Origin: Hydrangea macrophylla | Lineage: Eukaryota > Streptophyta > Magnoliopsida > Cornales > Hydrangeaceae | Assembly (NCBI GenBank): GCA_033977485.1 | Contig: CM066994.1 | Span: 28,302,681-28,366,680 of the forward strand | Direction: 5' to 3' | DNA: 64,000 bases | In this document: positions 35,955 through 47,411 of the stretch, piece after piece | How the letters are laid out: each line of letters starts with the position of its first letter | Position numbering within the stretch: the stretch's first letter is position 1 | The notes under the pieces: model-generated | Database searches by the model: none | Told to the model about the DNA's origin: nothing | Seen by the model: only the letters and a program-made list of their open reading frames with translations | Translations under genes and position numbers: made by a program

Positions 35955-37000
35955 GAGTCTAGCCCTGCTGACCATAAGTCACTCGTTTAGGAGCATTGCA
36001 GTACTTGCTAATGTGACTAGGTTCACCACAATTATAGCAGACTATATCCTGATGGTCGTTGCACTTAGGTGCCTTGCAGTCTCGAGCCAAAAGACGGGAT
36101 TGCCACAGTTAAAGCATTTTCCAGCATTTCCTCCTTCTCTTGCTCGGGGCTGAGTCAGATAGTTATTAGCTTGGGGTTTCTTACTCCCATCAAATTTTCT
36201 CTTTTGCCCTTGGGTACGATACATCGGTGGATTATTCCTGATATTACCTCTCTGAGGCAGCCGGAAGTCAAATTATTTGCGGTTCACACGAGAATCTTCT
36301 TCCAGATTAGTAGCCAAGCTAACTAGTCCCTCAAATGATTTATCCATGTGGCTGATAGTTAGGCGACGAATCTACAGTATCAGTCCTTGATTATACTTGC
36401 GTATTTTCTTCTTTCCATATCAACCATATGAGGAACGAACTGAGATAGCCTTTCGAACAGAGTAGTGCATTCTTGCACAGACTTATTTCCCTGTGTCAGA
36501 TCCATGAATTCCTTCTCCCTTCAGTGCCTCTCAATAGGTAGGAAACATTTATCTAAATATTTTCCCTTAAATGCAGTCCAAGTCATTCCCATATCAGTTT
36601 CATTCCCGATGGTGGCTTTTACTGAGTCCCACCAATCTACGGCGGTATCGGTTGGTTGAAAGGTAGCTAACCTTTTTCTTTTCCAAATCACTACACTAAA
36701 CTGCTTCGAACACACGGTCCATCTGTCTCAACCACTGTTCAGCCTTCCAGGGTTCTACAGTTCCTGCAAACTGTTCGGGCCGTAGTGCACAGAATCTCTC
36801 TAGCAGTTTGTCCCCTATTTGGCAGTCACGTCGATTTACATTAGGATTCCCAATCCTTTTGAGGCGTCAGACAAATGTTTTAAACATTCCCATGGGGTCG
36901 GCAGCCAAATGTGCCTCCTCGATCAGATTCCTATTACTCCTTGGTCTTCCAGCCATTCTATATATTTCATAACGATCAAAGAATTAGGAACACGAATCAT
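35955..37000 (-). pseudogene. Minus-strand chromovirus gag with two zinc knuckles
   Basis: Leftward from about 36960: RPRSNRN start, then LRPEQFAGTVEPWKAEQWLRQMDR and the DWWDSVKA…W.AFKGKYLDKCF stretch of a retrotransposon gag domain (in several frames). A basic region with GQKRKFDGSKKPQ follows, then KCFNCGNP (first knuckle, frame-shifted after the second Cys) and CYNCGEPSHISKYC (a complete CX2CX4HX4C second knuckle) near 36020. It is cut at 35954 by LTR2. Probably the gag of the element whose pol is at 17932-20431. Confidence 0.8.
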
Positions 37001-37324
37001 TACCATAATACAGATCAGTTTAGACTACAACAATATCCAACAATAGTATTTTCCATATATAACTTCTTGTCAAGTAGTTATATCAAAAGTATGATCAGTT
37101 CAATGTCTACCCTATCTATATGGGTTGGGACGTACATCGTCCATAGCATGAGTTAATACCAAAAATATGGGGTCATCGCCCTATAGCTAGATGCATGCAA
37201 TTATAATTGCAAAAATGCTGGGTTATGCGTCAATATAGTTAATATATACAGAGCTATATCCAACATATCAAGCATCTCCATAGGAATCCATCAGAAGGTC
37301 CAACGAATCGATGGGGCGAAAACA

Positions 37325-37924
37325 CTAGACCTCAAATGGCTCAACCATAAAGAAGCTACTACTCTGCAAGCCTGGTGATGGAGCATGATCCATAACATCA
37401 ACCTCAACTAACACCTCCTCTAGAAAATCTGGTATAAGTGCCAGCTCTCCCTCGAGGTCCTCATCAAAGTCGTCCAAACCCATACGCTCCTTCTCATCCT
37501 CCAAAACAAAAGGGGTCGCAATGACGACTCCGCCATCAATACCCTCTACAATGGGAATTACCGGATTCTCCGTTGGAACAACCTGTGGGGGTATAGCTAG
37601 GTGTGCAAGGTGAGCCTGCATAATATGAATCTCCAAGGAAAGGTAGAAGGCATCGCTATTAACCAACCGAAACATCTCTAATAGAACCAACCGCCGAGCC
37701 TCTATAAAATATAAAAGCTCCAGATGAACTCGGGGTAAATCAACCAATCCCACTATCTGAACCTGGTGCCACAAATCCAACTCTATTGCGATTGCTGCTA
37801 CTCTATTGTGGTGTGGTATAGCCCAACAAAAGCTGGAACCACTGCCCCTGGTGTAACCCAATGTCCTTCGTATGCGTCTGGTACAAATAGTGGCTGGACT
37901 GGATCTATACCCGACAAAAGGCAC
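37325..37924 (-). other. 199-codon open frame upstream of minus-strand gag, function unknown
   Basis: It lies between the primer-binding site (38087-38099) and gag of the minus-strand chromovirus. The C-terminal half is acidic (EDEKERMGLDDFDEDLEGE). No domain recognised. It may be an extra reading frame of the element, or a chance open stretch, since other frames of the same interval also read well in parts. Confidence 0.3.
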
Positions 37925-38086
37925 TAACTTATATCAGGTCTAATCTTAAAAGAGATAATCTTAAGCGTTTGGGCTATGGGTTTCTCCTCCTGTCGTATCA
38001 TCAGGTATGCGAAGCTTAAGCTGACAGAATGTGGAATCGGGTCTATACTTGTAAACCCTAACCTGGCTAAACTATTCTGATTACCT

Positions 38087-38099
38087 GGCTTTGATACCA
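38087..38099 (-). other. Primer-binding site, initiator Met-tRNA type
   Basis: On the minus strand, tggtatcaaagcc follows the LTR end after about eight bases. It resembles the plant PBS complementary to initiator methionine tRNA (tggtatcagagc) with one change. It fixes the 5' end of the minus-strand element's internal region. Confidence 0.75.
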
Positions 38100-38739
38100 C
38101 TAAATTCTATCACGCCCTGTCGTTGCATAAGTAGGGAAAGCATTTAATTTCCTTTATGGACCTGTAGGTCGCGACAGTTTGAAGGATTGATTCCATCCCA
38201 AACGTCAAACAGTATAAAAACACAAATTAGAGTAAGAGTAATCAAGACTTATAAAAATTTTCAAAGATCATACTTATTACATCACGTAGGGATCTTAAGG
38301 CATAACCTGCCTTGCAAAAGTATTAATATCTATTACATCAATCCATATTTCAAGTACAGTTTGTAAATAAAAGCAAAAAATCATTTATCTTCACGAGTAG
38401 TTGTTCTCAATTCACATAATCATACTATCCTGCATGATCGTGACCTGAAAAACCTAGACATGAATGTCCAAGGCGTGGTAAGTATTAAAAACATATGCTT
38501 GTAATGTAAAACATACTTTCTTACCATTTCCGTTTCATAGGTTGATTATTCAATATGTTAGAAATATAATAGTGAATTCATATTTAAACAGAAATAAAAG
38601 ATCAACATAATAACATTCAATTAATAAAACATGTGACCTGCATGAAACAATGCAACCCACTCATCTCACTGACTCTTTTACCTCGACTATGACACCCAAT
38701 GCAAACGGTTCCCTTGAACCACTGGCCCACAACCGTTAG

Positions 38740-39045
38740 GTTTAGAATGTCTGTCGATATGTCTACCGTATCTGAGTTGGCCTAGACGTATCTAGACATT
38801 CAAGGTTAAAATAACCTGATCGGTCTACCATATTCGAGTCAACCTGGACACGATCAGATTGGCATGCCGTATCCGAGTTAACCTGGGCTCAATCCCTCTT
38901 AATTAACCTACCGTATCCGAGTCGACCTAGGATAATTAAAGCTTATAACATAACGCTGATTGGCCTACTGTATCTGAGTCGGCCTGCTCAATCCTTCCTA
39001 ATTAACTTGCCGTATTCGAGCTGGCCTGGGATAATTAAGGTTACC
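38740..39045. repeat. ccgtatccgagt repeat, period about 60 bp, in LTR M1
   Basis: The phrase (c/t)taccgtatccgagtYRRcctRg occurs about six times with 40-80-bp spacing, alternating with (gat)aattaa or caatcc words. Tandem arrangement is degenerate. Confidence 0.75.
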
Positions 39046-39429
39046 TGTCCCAAGACATTCTTCATTTACTCACTTCGCACAACATATATGCTGACCAAAC
39101 GACCCCTTTCAAATATGCCAACTCGACTATGCAAATGTACAACTTATTCTCTTTCTCGTTTATATAAAGGTATCAGAGCGGCATATAACTTGTTCTTTCT
39201 TTACATATTTCCTTATAAAGATATCATATTGTCTCGCTTATATTCCCTCTTCACAGTATCAGAACGATTTATACAGATCAATATTAATAAATCCATTTTA
39301 CTTTAATCTGATTTACAGAAACTAATTCTCTAATAAAAAAGTAAGGTACAACATCTTATAGTAGCAAGTACAACTTTACGCAATAAACAAAATTCTCCTA
39401 TAGATACTGTTTTAAAGAGACAAATCATT

Positions 39430-39530
39430 CTGTCATAGAGGAGCATGACCAGTCATGGTCATATAGAGAGACCGGTCATGGTCGCGACCGGTCCTGGTCA
39501 TGTTGCGCGACCGGTCTTGGTCGTCTTCAA
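39430..39530. repeat. Palindrome island, core gaccggtc, in LTR M1
   Basis: Copies: gaccagtcatggtc, gaccggtcatggtc, gcgaccggtcctggtc and gcgaccggtcttggtc. Two short palindromes (gaccggtc, gaccatgactggtc-like) alternate. Confidence 0.85.
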
Positions 39531-40348
39531 CCTCAGGACTATACAGGTGTAGAGTATAATACGCGTTTTGCACACTTAAGCGATACTGTAAGTGTAATAT
39601 ACCATTATCTTCATTTTTCTGCAAGGATTACGAATACGTGATCGGTTTAGATTAATTCGAATCATAACTCCCAGATTTCACGTAAAATCGAGAGGTGACG
39701 AATTTCATTCTTAATATACGTCGCAATATGGATGAATTAGGTTCTGTAATTTGAAACATAGCTTCTAGGGACTAAGACCTTTCATTATTATCTATCAAAA
39801 CTCATTTTGGTTAAGTTTCACAAAATCACCATTTTTACACCATGAACAAGCTTAATTAACTGAATTTCATACAAATTAATATCAGTTCAAGCAATACCAA
39901 TTGTAATTGGCATGAAATTATATTAGGAGTCAGTTAATAATACTCACTGTGATTGGAGATTAAGTGTATGTTGAGAAAGAAAACCAAAATAAGAGATCCA
40001 AGCTTGGAGTTTTGGCTATGGTAGACTAGAGCTTTCTCTCTCTAAAATTTCTGTAAAACTCTCTGTATATCTCTCTCTCTCTCTCTCTCTCTCTATTTTC
40101 TCTGTATTTTAGTTTGTAAACTGTGCAGAATGTGAAGATATGCTATGTTTATAAAGAAAATAATTTGATGAACTTGGGCTCCAAGATCAATCTATTACAC
40201 TCTACAAACCCTTTTGTTTTTCTAATTTCTAAATCCATAATATACATAACGTATATACATAATCTGATGTAACTTGAGATTGTAGGGGTTGCTAGGAAGC
40301 AATAGGGGCTATTTGGGGTGTTTGGCAAATTAGCTTGTGGTCATACTT

Positions 40349-40383
<35 letters not shown>

Positions 40384-41117
40384 TAGCATTCCCAAACAAG
40401 CCTAACAAAATGATTGCTTTAATTAAATGAGTATAAAGCAAATGTTATGTCCTGATTTGACGTAGATTCCAAATAATTGCTTTAATTAAATGAGTATAAA
40501 GCAAGTGTCATGTCCTAATTTGATGTAGATTCCAAAATCTATGAGAGTTCATCATGGCGCGGACAATTTTTGTTCATAAACTGGTATTTTTGCGGCGTTC
40601 GTAGTCGCGATAAAAATACAGAAAATTTTATTAGCCTAGGAAATAATTTTCCGGTTGTATAAAAATACAGTTTGAATCAAAAGTAAACATTTTCACCGCC
40701 TTGAAAATGTAGTTTTCAAATCCATCACAGGTATTCCCGAATTCATAAAAATTACGGTTTGACCCCAAATAGTGTATTTCTATAAAATCAAACAAGTGAT
40801 AGGAACAAAAATATTGAAATTATATTTAGCAATTAATGAAAATATAGGTTGTTACACCTTTTGTCCAAATGAAAGTTGTCCCCAATTCAATTAGGTAGTC
40901 ACATTTAACAATAAAAAAATTGATTTCATATAAAAGATATAAACAATAGAAAATGGATCCAATCCACAATCAATGAGACTTTTGTTACACGGATAATAAC
41001 ATCTTTCTTAACCTACATATCCACTAGTCGATAACTCATACTATGCATAAGTTGTTATTGACACACACACACACACACAGAGAAAAAAAAACTATTGACA
41101 CTATTGAATATGTCATA

Positions 41118-41408
41118 CTCCCTCCGTCCCATAATAAGTGTCCATATTTCCTTTTTTGGATGTCCCACAATAAGTGTCCACTTTCCTAAATTGGTATATA
41201 GCTTTTACTTACTTTCCAAAACTACCCTTAGAATAAAGACAAAGTAGCATTTATTTGCGATCCCAAAGCAAGCAAAAAGTCAAACATCCATCACATCTAA
41301 GGGTAAAATTGGAAAGTGACTCTTTAAGGACCAAAAAAATTAATATAATACAACTTTCTTAAACATTGTGCAAAAAGGAAGTGGACACTTATTATGGGAC
41401 GGAGGGAG
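41118..41408. mobile_element. Stowaway (Tc1/mariner) MITE, 291 bp
   Basis: Perfect terminal words ctccctccgtcccataataag and their complement at the right end, with TA on both sides (41116-41117, 41409-41410). This is the classic Stowaway terminal sequence. No coding capacity. Confidence 0.95.
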
Positions 41409-41437
41409 TAATACAATAAAATACAATATGCTAAAAG

Positions 41438-42802
41438 TGTCACACCCTAACTTGCCATGTGCGGATTAGGACCGTGTAACAAAGGATTACCCAAGTCAAA
41501 ACAACAACTAATAACGTGGTTAGGCAAATCTCCCACTATTTATTGAGTAAAAACACCATTTCCAAAAGTTCTTAGATCCATTCGACTGATCGGGAGTCCG
41601 GTCGACTAGTTTCTGGATTACAGAGAACACATTGTGAAGGAATCCAATCCAGTCGACTGGCCCGGGACCCAGTCGACTAAGTTTGCAAAGGAGGGTGCCA
41701 AACTTGGTCGACTAGCTCTGGTCCGGTTGACTATACTGGAGTCCCAGTGAGCTCTGTCCATAAAATGACAATCTAGTCAACTATAAAGTCTGATACAGTG
41801 GACTGGTTTTAAGAACTGGGAGAAACTACCTCCAATTAATGAATCCAGTCGACTGCTCCCCCGATTAGTCAATTATTTTCCAACTGCAGAGCATTCTGCA
41901 ACAAACCATGTTCTAAATGATACCAACTAATAACCTAGAGCCAAATTACACATACACATTCAGTCTCATTCAACTCCAACTGAACTACAAACATGTCCAT
42001 AACATCTTCAAAACTAAGAATAGATTAGAACTAGTTTATTACATAATTCAAGAATGTACAACTCTATCTCAATTCCCCAAACATAAACATGTGAGTTTCT
42101 AATTACAAATATTACAATCAAACTCCCTACCCCTAACTAAATACATCCAACAAAAACAACGTGTGAAACATTCCCATAGTTCAACGCTTCTCACTCTGAT
42201 GCTCTCCTGAATCTGCGTGGTCACAAACCACAAATATGTCTAAGCTTTCACTTAGTGGGTATACTAATCATGCAATTGGAGTATTTAACGAACCATAAAC
42301 ACCAATTATGCATTCACGACAATAAATGGTGTGTCAATTAATCAATCACCATCGTTCTTGCCTTTCTCAATTTTACCATCACATATAGCGAATTCATACA
42401 CTCTTATATGACCGTATTCAAATCTTAATGGTCGTCACCACCGTCCCCTTTTTATGAGGACTATCAACGTTCCTTAAATATGGTCATACCCGTTAAATAC
42501 TGGCTAAATAATGGTAATTAGCACTTGAGACCCATTTACCCAATTAAGTATATAAGCAACTCCACATGTTAACATGACAATTTCAACATTCGGACACGTA
42601 AAATGCTAAATAATCGCATGCTTTCATACTTAATCACAAACTAAGCACTTAAGAGCATTTAATAGCAAGTAATCAAAATAAACATCCACTTTGAAATTAG
42701 GTCGCTCACCTCACGAATTAATCCAAATAAGGCCTAGAAATCCCGAATTCTTTGCAAATTCTAGCTCCTAATGTGTTCGGTGATAATCCTACACACACAC
42801 AC

Positions 42803-42838
<36 letters not shown>

Positions 42839-43672
42839 CACCCCTCAAAATGGATCGTGAAAAAAAACCCGTTATCGAAACTGAAAAAGAAAGGTATAGA
42901 AATGATCTTCTCACCTCCATAAGTCTGAATATGGCTTCAGTTCGCAAAACGGTGTACCGATGGTGAAGTATCAGACCAACGACGGAGTACTTATCTCTCT
43001 CTCTTCTCTTTCTCTCTCTCTCTCTCACTCTCGGCGTCTCTCTTCTCAACTCTTGTATCCATATGTTTTTTTTAAAGAAAGGGTTGAGTCACCTTAAGAG
43101 GTGTCAACTCCCCAAGCTTCCTAGCCAACTTCTCGTTATCCCACTTATACCTCTACTCTAAAGTCTTATTAAGAAACCTCCTCATAGCTAAGTGAGTATG
43201 CTTCTATGTCACGTATGTGTCCCAAAAGTGGTCTCAAATATTTTATGAAGTTGTTAGTTACCCTACTAGTTATGAATCATATTCCAACCAATACCTAAGT
43301 GGGTATGCATCTATGCCACATATGGGTCTCAAATATTTATGAAGTTGCTTGTTACCCTACTAGTTATGAATCATATTCCAATTCGCTCTCACCGAGGTAC
43401 CCAAACTGGTGCCATAAAGGTCACAATTAGCAATATAATACTGAAAGCAATTAAACAAATAATGATTTAATCACATAAATTCAACTAAATGCAATTTATC
43501 TATTCTGGACCTCCCACGGGTCCTACTTCACACCTGTCCAACTATGCCCTTTTGAGAGAGCACTTATCATATCGGGGTAACTAGAACTTACCAAATCACC
43601 ACATGCAATTACTTACACTAATTAATGCATGCAAAGTAAATTTTACTATCATTTTCGGGTATGGGTATTACA
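41438..43672 (-). mobile_element. Solo LTR, minus strand, chromovirus type (2235 bp)
   Basis: On the minus strand it starts TGTAATACCC at 43672 and ends GGGTGTGACA at 41438. It is flanked by aaaag (41433-41437) and ataag (43673-43677), a 5-bp target duplication with one change. There is no internal coding sequence. A CA/TA microsatellite (42792-42838) and an agtcgact island are inside. Confidence 0.8.
41575..41870. repeat. Palindrome island, core agtcgact, in the solo LTR
   Basis: Roughly a dozen copies: ggtcgactag, cagtcgactgg, cagtcgactaa, ggtcgactag, ggttgacta, agtcaacta, cagtggactgg, cagtcgactgc, agtcaatta. It lies 137-430 bases before the LTR end, a position close to that of the island in LTR2. 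Confidence 0.85.
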
Positions 43673-44299
43673 ATAAGTTTATCCCAAAAGTTTCGGGTTT
43701 GACACTTTTGGGCATGGGTTTATGGGTAGGAGAGCACTACCTCACCTTGTGTAGTACATATTAGGTTTGTCAATGGATCGGGTCTGGATTCAGATTCGTT
43801 CTATTTATGCGGATATGGATTTAGGCAAACTTTTCCTTCTGTTTTATGTTATTTCCTTTTTTTATATATATAAAAAACTCTCATTTTCATAATGTTTTTG
43901 TACTTTCAAAAAATTGATACTGTGAGGGTAGTAGTGCGCAACCTGTTCTGATCCTTATTATTAAAAAAATTAGATTTAAGAAAAAGGATGTTTGAATCTC
44001 TCCTTATGTTCCCTTTATATCAAAATTATTAGTTAATTATGATATTCTAGGAATATTCTCAAAGAAGAAGAGAGGAAAAAGGAACTACTTCAAACAAATA
44101 CTTCCTTTTTTTTTTGCTTTCCTTCATATCAAAAATCTATAATTTAGCCTTGATATTTAGGTGCTAAAAGAATTTTCTCTAAATAGTGAGTTGCTTCTTT
44201 GTTTCCTATATTCTGAAAAAAAAAAAAAAAAAAAAAAAGAAGAAGAAGAAGAAAGGAGAAAACGTAAAACAAGTTTGCTTCTGGAGGATAAAATTGAGA

Positions 44300-44405
44300 C
44301 TGGAAATCGGGACCAGTCACGCTTATAGAGCAAGACCGGTCCAGGCAGCGACTGGTCTTGATATGAAACAAGACTGGTCTTCACCACGACCGATCCTGCT
44401 ATAGA
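44300..44405. repeat. Palindrome island, core gaccggtc, inside a hAT element
   Basis: gggaccagtcacg, aagaccggtccag, cgactggtcttg, aagactggtcttc and cgaccgatcctg, with gaagcaggac words. Same core as 39430-39530. Confidence 0.8.
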
Positions 44406-45024
44406 AGCAGGACAGAGTCCTGCGTCATCTTCTTCACAAGACTGTTTTTTTTTTTTTTTAAAGTTTTCTTTGTTGCTTTTAAACTGAAACAGGGTATGGA
44501 AGTTTATGCAAGGGATACCCTAGAGTGGTTTAGAACATGTTCGGACTACCGACGATGAATACATGCTTGTCCGAAAAAAATCAAAAGTTGGCCATGACCT
44601 TTTGAAGCTTGTTTCTTACCCTTTTCTGGTTCTGAAAGCTAATGCAATTCCGTCGGGAAACAACGAAACTTATCGGATCCTTAAAATGAGAAAAAAGAGA
44701 GGTTCTAGAAAAGAGTGTTTTGGTCGAGAGTTTGGTAGTGGTGGTGCTTTTGGTGTTTGCGAGTGGTGTTTAGTGGTGATGGTGATGGTGGGGGTAGTGA
44801 TGTTTTTGATGGTATTCTGCGAGGGGGAATGACTGTTTTGCTGAGAAAAAGTGTTTATATGTATGTATATATATCAATATATATATGTATGTGTGTATAT
44901 GTGTCTCGGCTGAGTTTTTTGGGTCCCCTTTTATGTAGAGGAGGTGGAGTATATATAGGGAGAGAGGAGGAGAGGTGAGTGGCTGAGGGGGGGGGGGGGG
45001 GGGGGGGGGAGGTGAGGTGAATCT

Positions 45025-45140
45025 GCTGTGCAGAAGATCGGGGCTGGTCTTGCATAGAGAGGAGCGACCGGTCCTGTCATAGACTCGAGATCGGTCCTGG
45101 TAGCGACCAATCCTGACATGGGGGGCGAGACCGGTCTTGT
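45025..45140. repeat. Second gaccggtc island inside the same hAT element
   Basis: ggctggtcttg, gcgaccggtcctg, gatcggtcctgg, gcgaccaatcctg and gagaccggtcttg follow each other after a G-run (44989-45009). Intervening words such as catagag…ggagc also occur in the LTR M1 island at 39440, which suggests a shared source. Confidence 0.8.
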
Positions 45141-45218
45141 ACACGTATGCATTTTTCTTCGTCTTTTTTCTTTTTGTCTTTTTGGTAAACGTGAGGTGTC
45201 TACATATATAATATACAT

Positions 45219-45448
45219 TAGGGGTGAAAGGAAAAGGAAAAAAAAATCCGACACGAAACTAGAAAATCAATCTTCTTCGGTCGATTTTTTTTCCCCAAAT
45301 ATACTCTAAGCAAAAACTGAATCGAACTGAGAAAAATCGAGAAAAAAAAACCCGATAAAATAGCATAAACTAGCATATTCGCTCGATTATTTTCAGTGCA
45401 AAATTTTTTTTTGAAAATCAAACCCGAACCGAACCGATTTCACCTTTA
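45219..45448. mobile_element. Small hAT MITE (230 bp) nested in the larger hAT
   Basis: Ends taggggtgaaa and tttcaccttta, flanked by a perfect 8-mer atatacat (45211-45218, 45449-45456). Subterminal ccgaaccgaaccg words resemble those of the hAT at 4655-5704. Confidence 0.85.
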
Positions 45449-46379
45449 ATATACATACACAACATTATACATCTTTAATCTCAGTCTACATCATTTTGAT
45501 TTATGTAGGAAATTTGAACATAATAAAGTGATTTGACGATATGAATGATTTAAAAAGAAATGTATTAAGGAAGAAAAAAGAATTAAAATAAAATATTATT
45601 TTGTGTGGTAATACTAAAATATATAAGCATATGAGTTGTCATTTTAAATCCGATAACCGGATCTTATCAAATCGAAATGTTCAAATTAAGGTATATCCGA
45701 CGGATAATTGGATTGGATCTAGATAATAAATTTCTTAACGGATTGGATTTGGATAATGTGGATCCGGTCTGTATCCGATCTGTTTACAAGCCTAGTACAT
45801 ATCAACCAAAAAAGAAGTGTAAATTATGTAGGACACCCACTCAAGTATTGCACTTTTCACTAATACAACCTTAAAAAAAAAAAAAAAAAAAAAAAAAAAC
45901 TCAAACAAATAGACCCCTCACCTAGTTGTGAGGGTTATTTGAGAAGAAAATTAATAGTTAAAAGGGTCAGTTTGTTGATTTTTAGCTTAGGAGGTGTTAG
46001 TGAAAAATAACAATACAGACGGGGGTGTAGGGTGTTCGCGATCAAATTTTTAGTGCTTTCAAAATCGACCATTCATTTCGGTAAATCAATTTTAAGCGAC
46101 GTTAGCTAATTTCAATTGATTTTAGCTTGTGACTAGTTTAAAAAAATCATTCATCGTCGGTTTAGTAGATTTGATTTCGGTGGACAAACCAAAATTGAAA
46201 AAGAGAGACTTGGTGTAGGGCCCCTAAAGTTGGACTAAATTGGACTAAGGACAAGCATAATCAAACACCCACACAAGTACACACTCTAAAAAAAACTTTT
46301 CCTCCTCAAGTTTCTACAATTTTAACTATCCCTCTAAATCCTATAAATTTTAAATTCACTCTAAATGGCAAATTGCCCA

Positions 46380-46860
46380 TAGAACCCTAAAAGACCACCA
46401 CTACATCTCTCTTCTCTCCTCCCCTCCATAGCCACCACCGCCAACATCTCTCTCTCCTCCCCCTCCATAGCCATCTCTTTCTTCTCTCCCTCCACCATTT
46501 TCTCTCCTCCCCCTCCAGAGCCACCACCACCACCCACATCTTCCTCTCCTCCTCCTTCCATAGCCAACACCATCACAACCACCACCACCGTAGCCACATC
46601 GGAACCATCCTCGGTTGTCGCCGGAGCCATCGCTATTGCCGTCGCCACTACCACCAACTCTTTTCTCGCTCCCCCCTCCAGCCACCACCACCATCTCTCT
46701 CTCCTCCCCCTCCATTGCCACCACTACCGTCGGTCACCACCACCCACCACCAACACAACCGTCGGTCACCACCACCGCCACAACACAATCTCCACGCCAA
46801 CACTACTGTCGGTCACCACCACCACCACAACACAAATCTCCACGACCAATTGATCTTAAG
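46380..46860. repeat. CCACCACC / CTCTCTCCTCCCCCTCC low-complexity block
   Basis: Imperfect repeats of ccaccaccac, ctctctcctccccctcc and gtcggtcaccacc. Long open frames on both strands encode only Gly, Val, Met or Pro, Thr, His runs, which I take as by-products of the repeat. A (His/Thr)-rich part around 46715-46830 repeats ggtcaccaccacc about five times. Confidence 0.7.
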
Positions 46861-47194
46861 AGAAATTTCTCTTAAGATGGTCAGAACTATTGAATGAAGG
46901 TGGGGTGATAGGTGATGGTCGCCAAAGATGGTAGTGGTGGTTGCCGGAGGTGAAAGTGGTGTGGTGGCTAAAGGCTAGGCATGGGTAGTAGCAATGGTGA
47001 CTAGAGTTTGATAGTAAGGTTAGATGAAAAAGAGAGATTGTTTAGTCAAAAAAAAAATTAGAATAAAATACGTAATTATTTTTATTATGTAGCATTCATT
47101 TCATTTTAACTTGTCTTAATGCCATTTTTACTTATTTCCCCAACAAAGAACGGAAACCCGTTTCCCCAAGCAGCGAGCGGTATATGGTAATTTG

Positions 47195-47350
47195 ACCGTC
47201 AAACGAGAGAGCTAACGAGCCCAGATGCATCCCCATTCAATGCCCCACTACCATTTTCCAAATTCCGGAGAGAACCGTCAAACGAGAGAGTCTACGAGCC
47301 CCAGTTGCATCACCCATTCACACTCCACGCCATTCCAAATTCCCGAGAGA
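47195..47350 (+). repeat. Tandem duplication of a 77-79-bp segment in the 5' flank or leader of the DUF1068 gene
   Basis: accgtcaaacgagagag…ccggagaga (47195-47273) is followed directly by a diverged second copy (47274-47350) ending cccgagaga. It lies 60-215 bases upstream of the start codon and may double a promoter or leader element. Confidence 0.85.
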
Positions 47351-47373
47351 ACCTCTTCACACATACATACAGT

Positions 47374-47374
<1 letters not shown>

Positions 47375-47408
<34 letters not shown>
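47375..47408 (+). repeat. (GA)17 microsatellite abutting the start codon
   Basis: An uninterrupted ga run ends directly at the ATG (47409) of the DUF1068 gene. GA/CT tracts are common in plant 5' leaders. Confidence 0.9.

Positions 47409-47411
<3 letters not shown>

Larger units (their letters stand above)
38108..40856 (-). mobile_element. 5' LTR of the minus-strand chromovirus (LTR M1, about 2.75 kb)
   Basis: On the minus strand it starts TGTAACAACC at 40856, matching the LTR start at 17887, and ends ggcgtgata at 38108 just before the primer-binding site. Inside are a (CA)n tract (40353-40380), a roughly 65-bp tandem duplication (40409-40535), a (TC)n leader (40070-40094), a gaccggtc island and a repeat of ccgtatccgagt units. 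It is related to the LTR at 60913. Confidence 0.75.
43762..45794. mobile_element. Non-autonomous hAT element, 2033 bp, 8-bp target duplication, with nested hAT
   Basis: Ends taggtttgtcaatggatcgg and, inverted, taggcttgtaaacagatcgg. The flanking 8-mer gtacatat is perfect (43754-43761, 45795-45802). No transposase is seen. The interior contains two gaccggtc island segments, poly-A and poly-G runs, a host-gene-like Gly/Val stretch (44700-44830) and a complete smaller hAT at 45219-45448. Confidence 0.85.

Noticed and set aside
44770..45144. Proline-rich open frame over the poly-G run
   Set aside because: Arises from the G-run and the gaccggtc island within a hAT element.
46361..46875. Gly/Val-rich and Pro/Thr/His-rich open frames on both strands
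   Set aside because: They follow simple ccaccacc and ctcctccc repeats; no matching gene structure.
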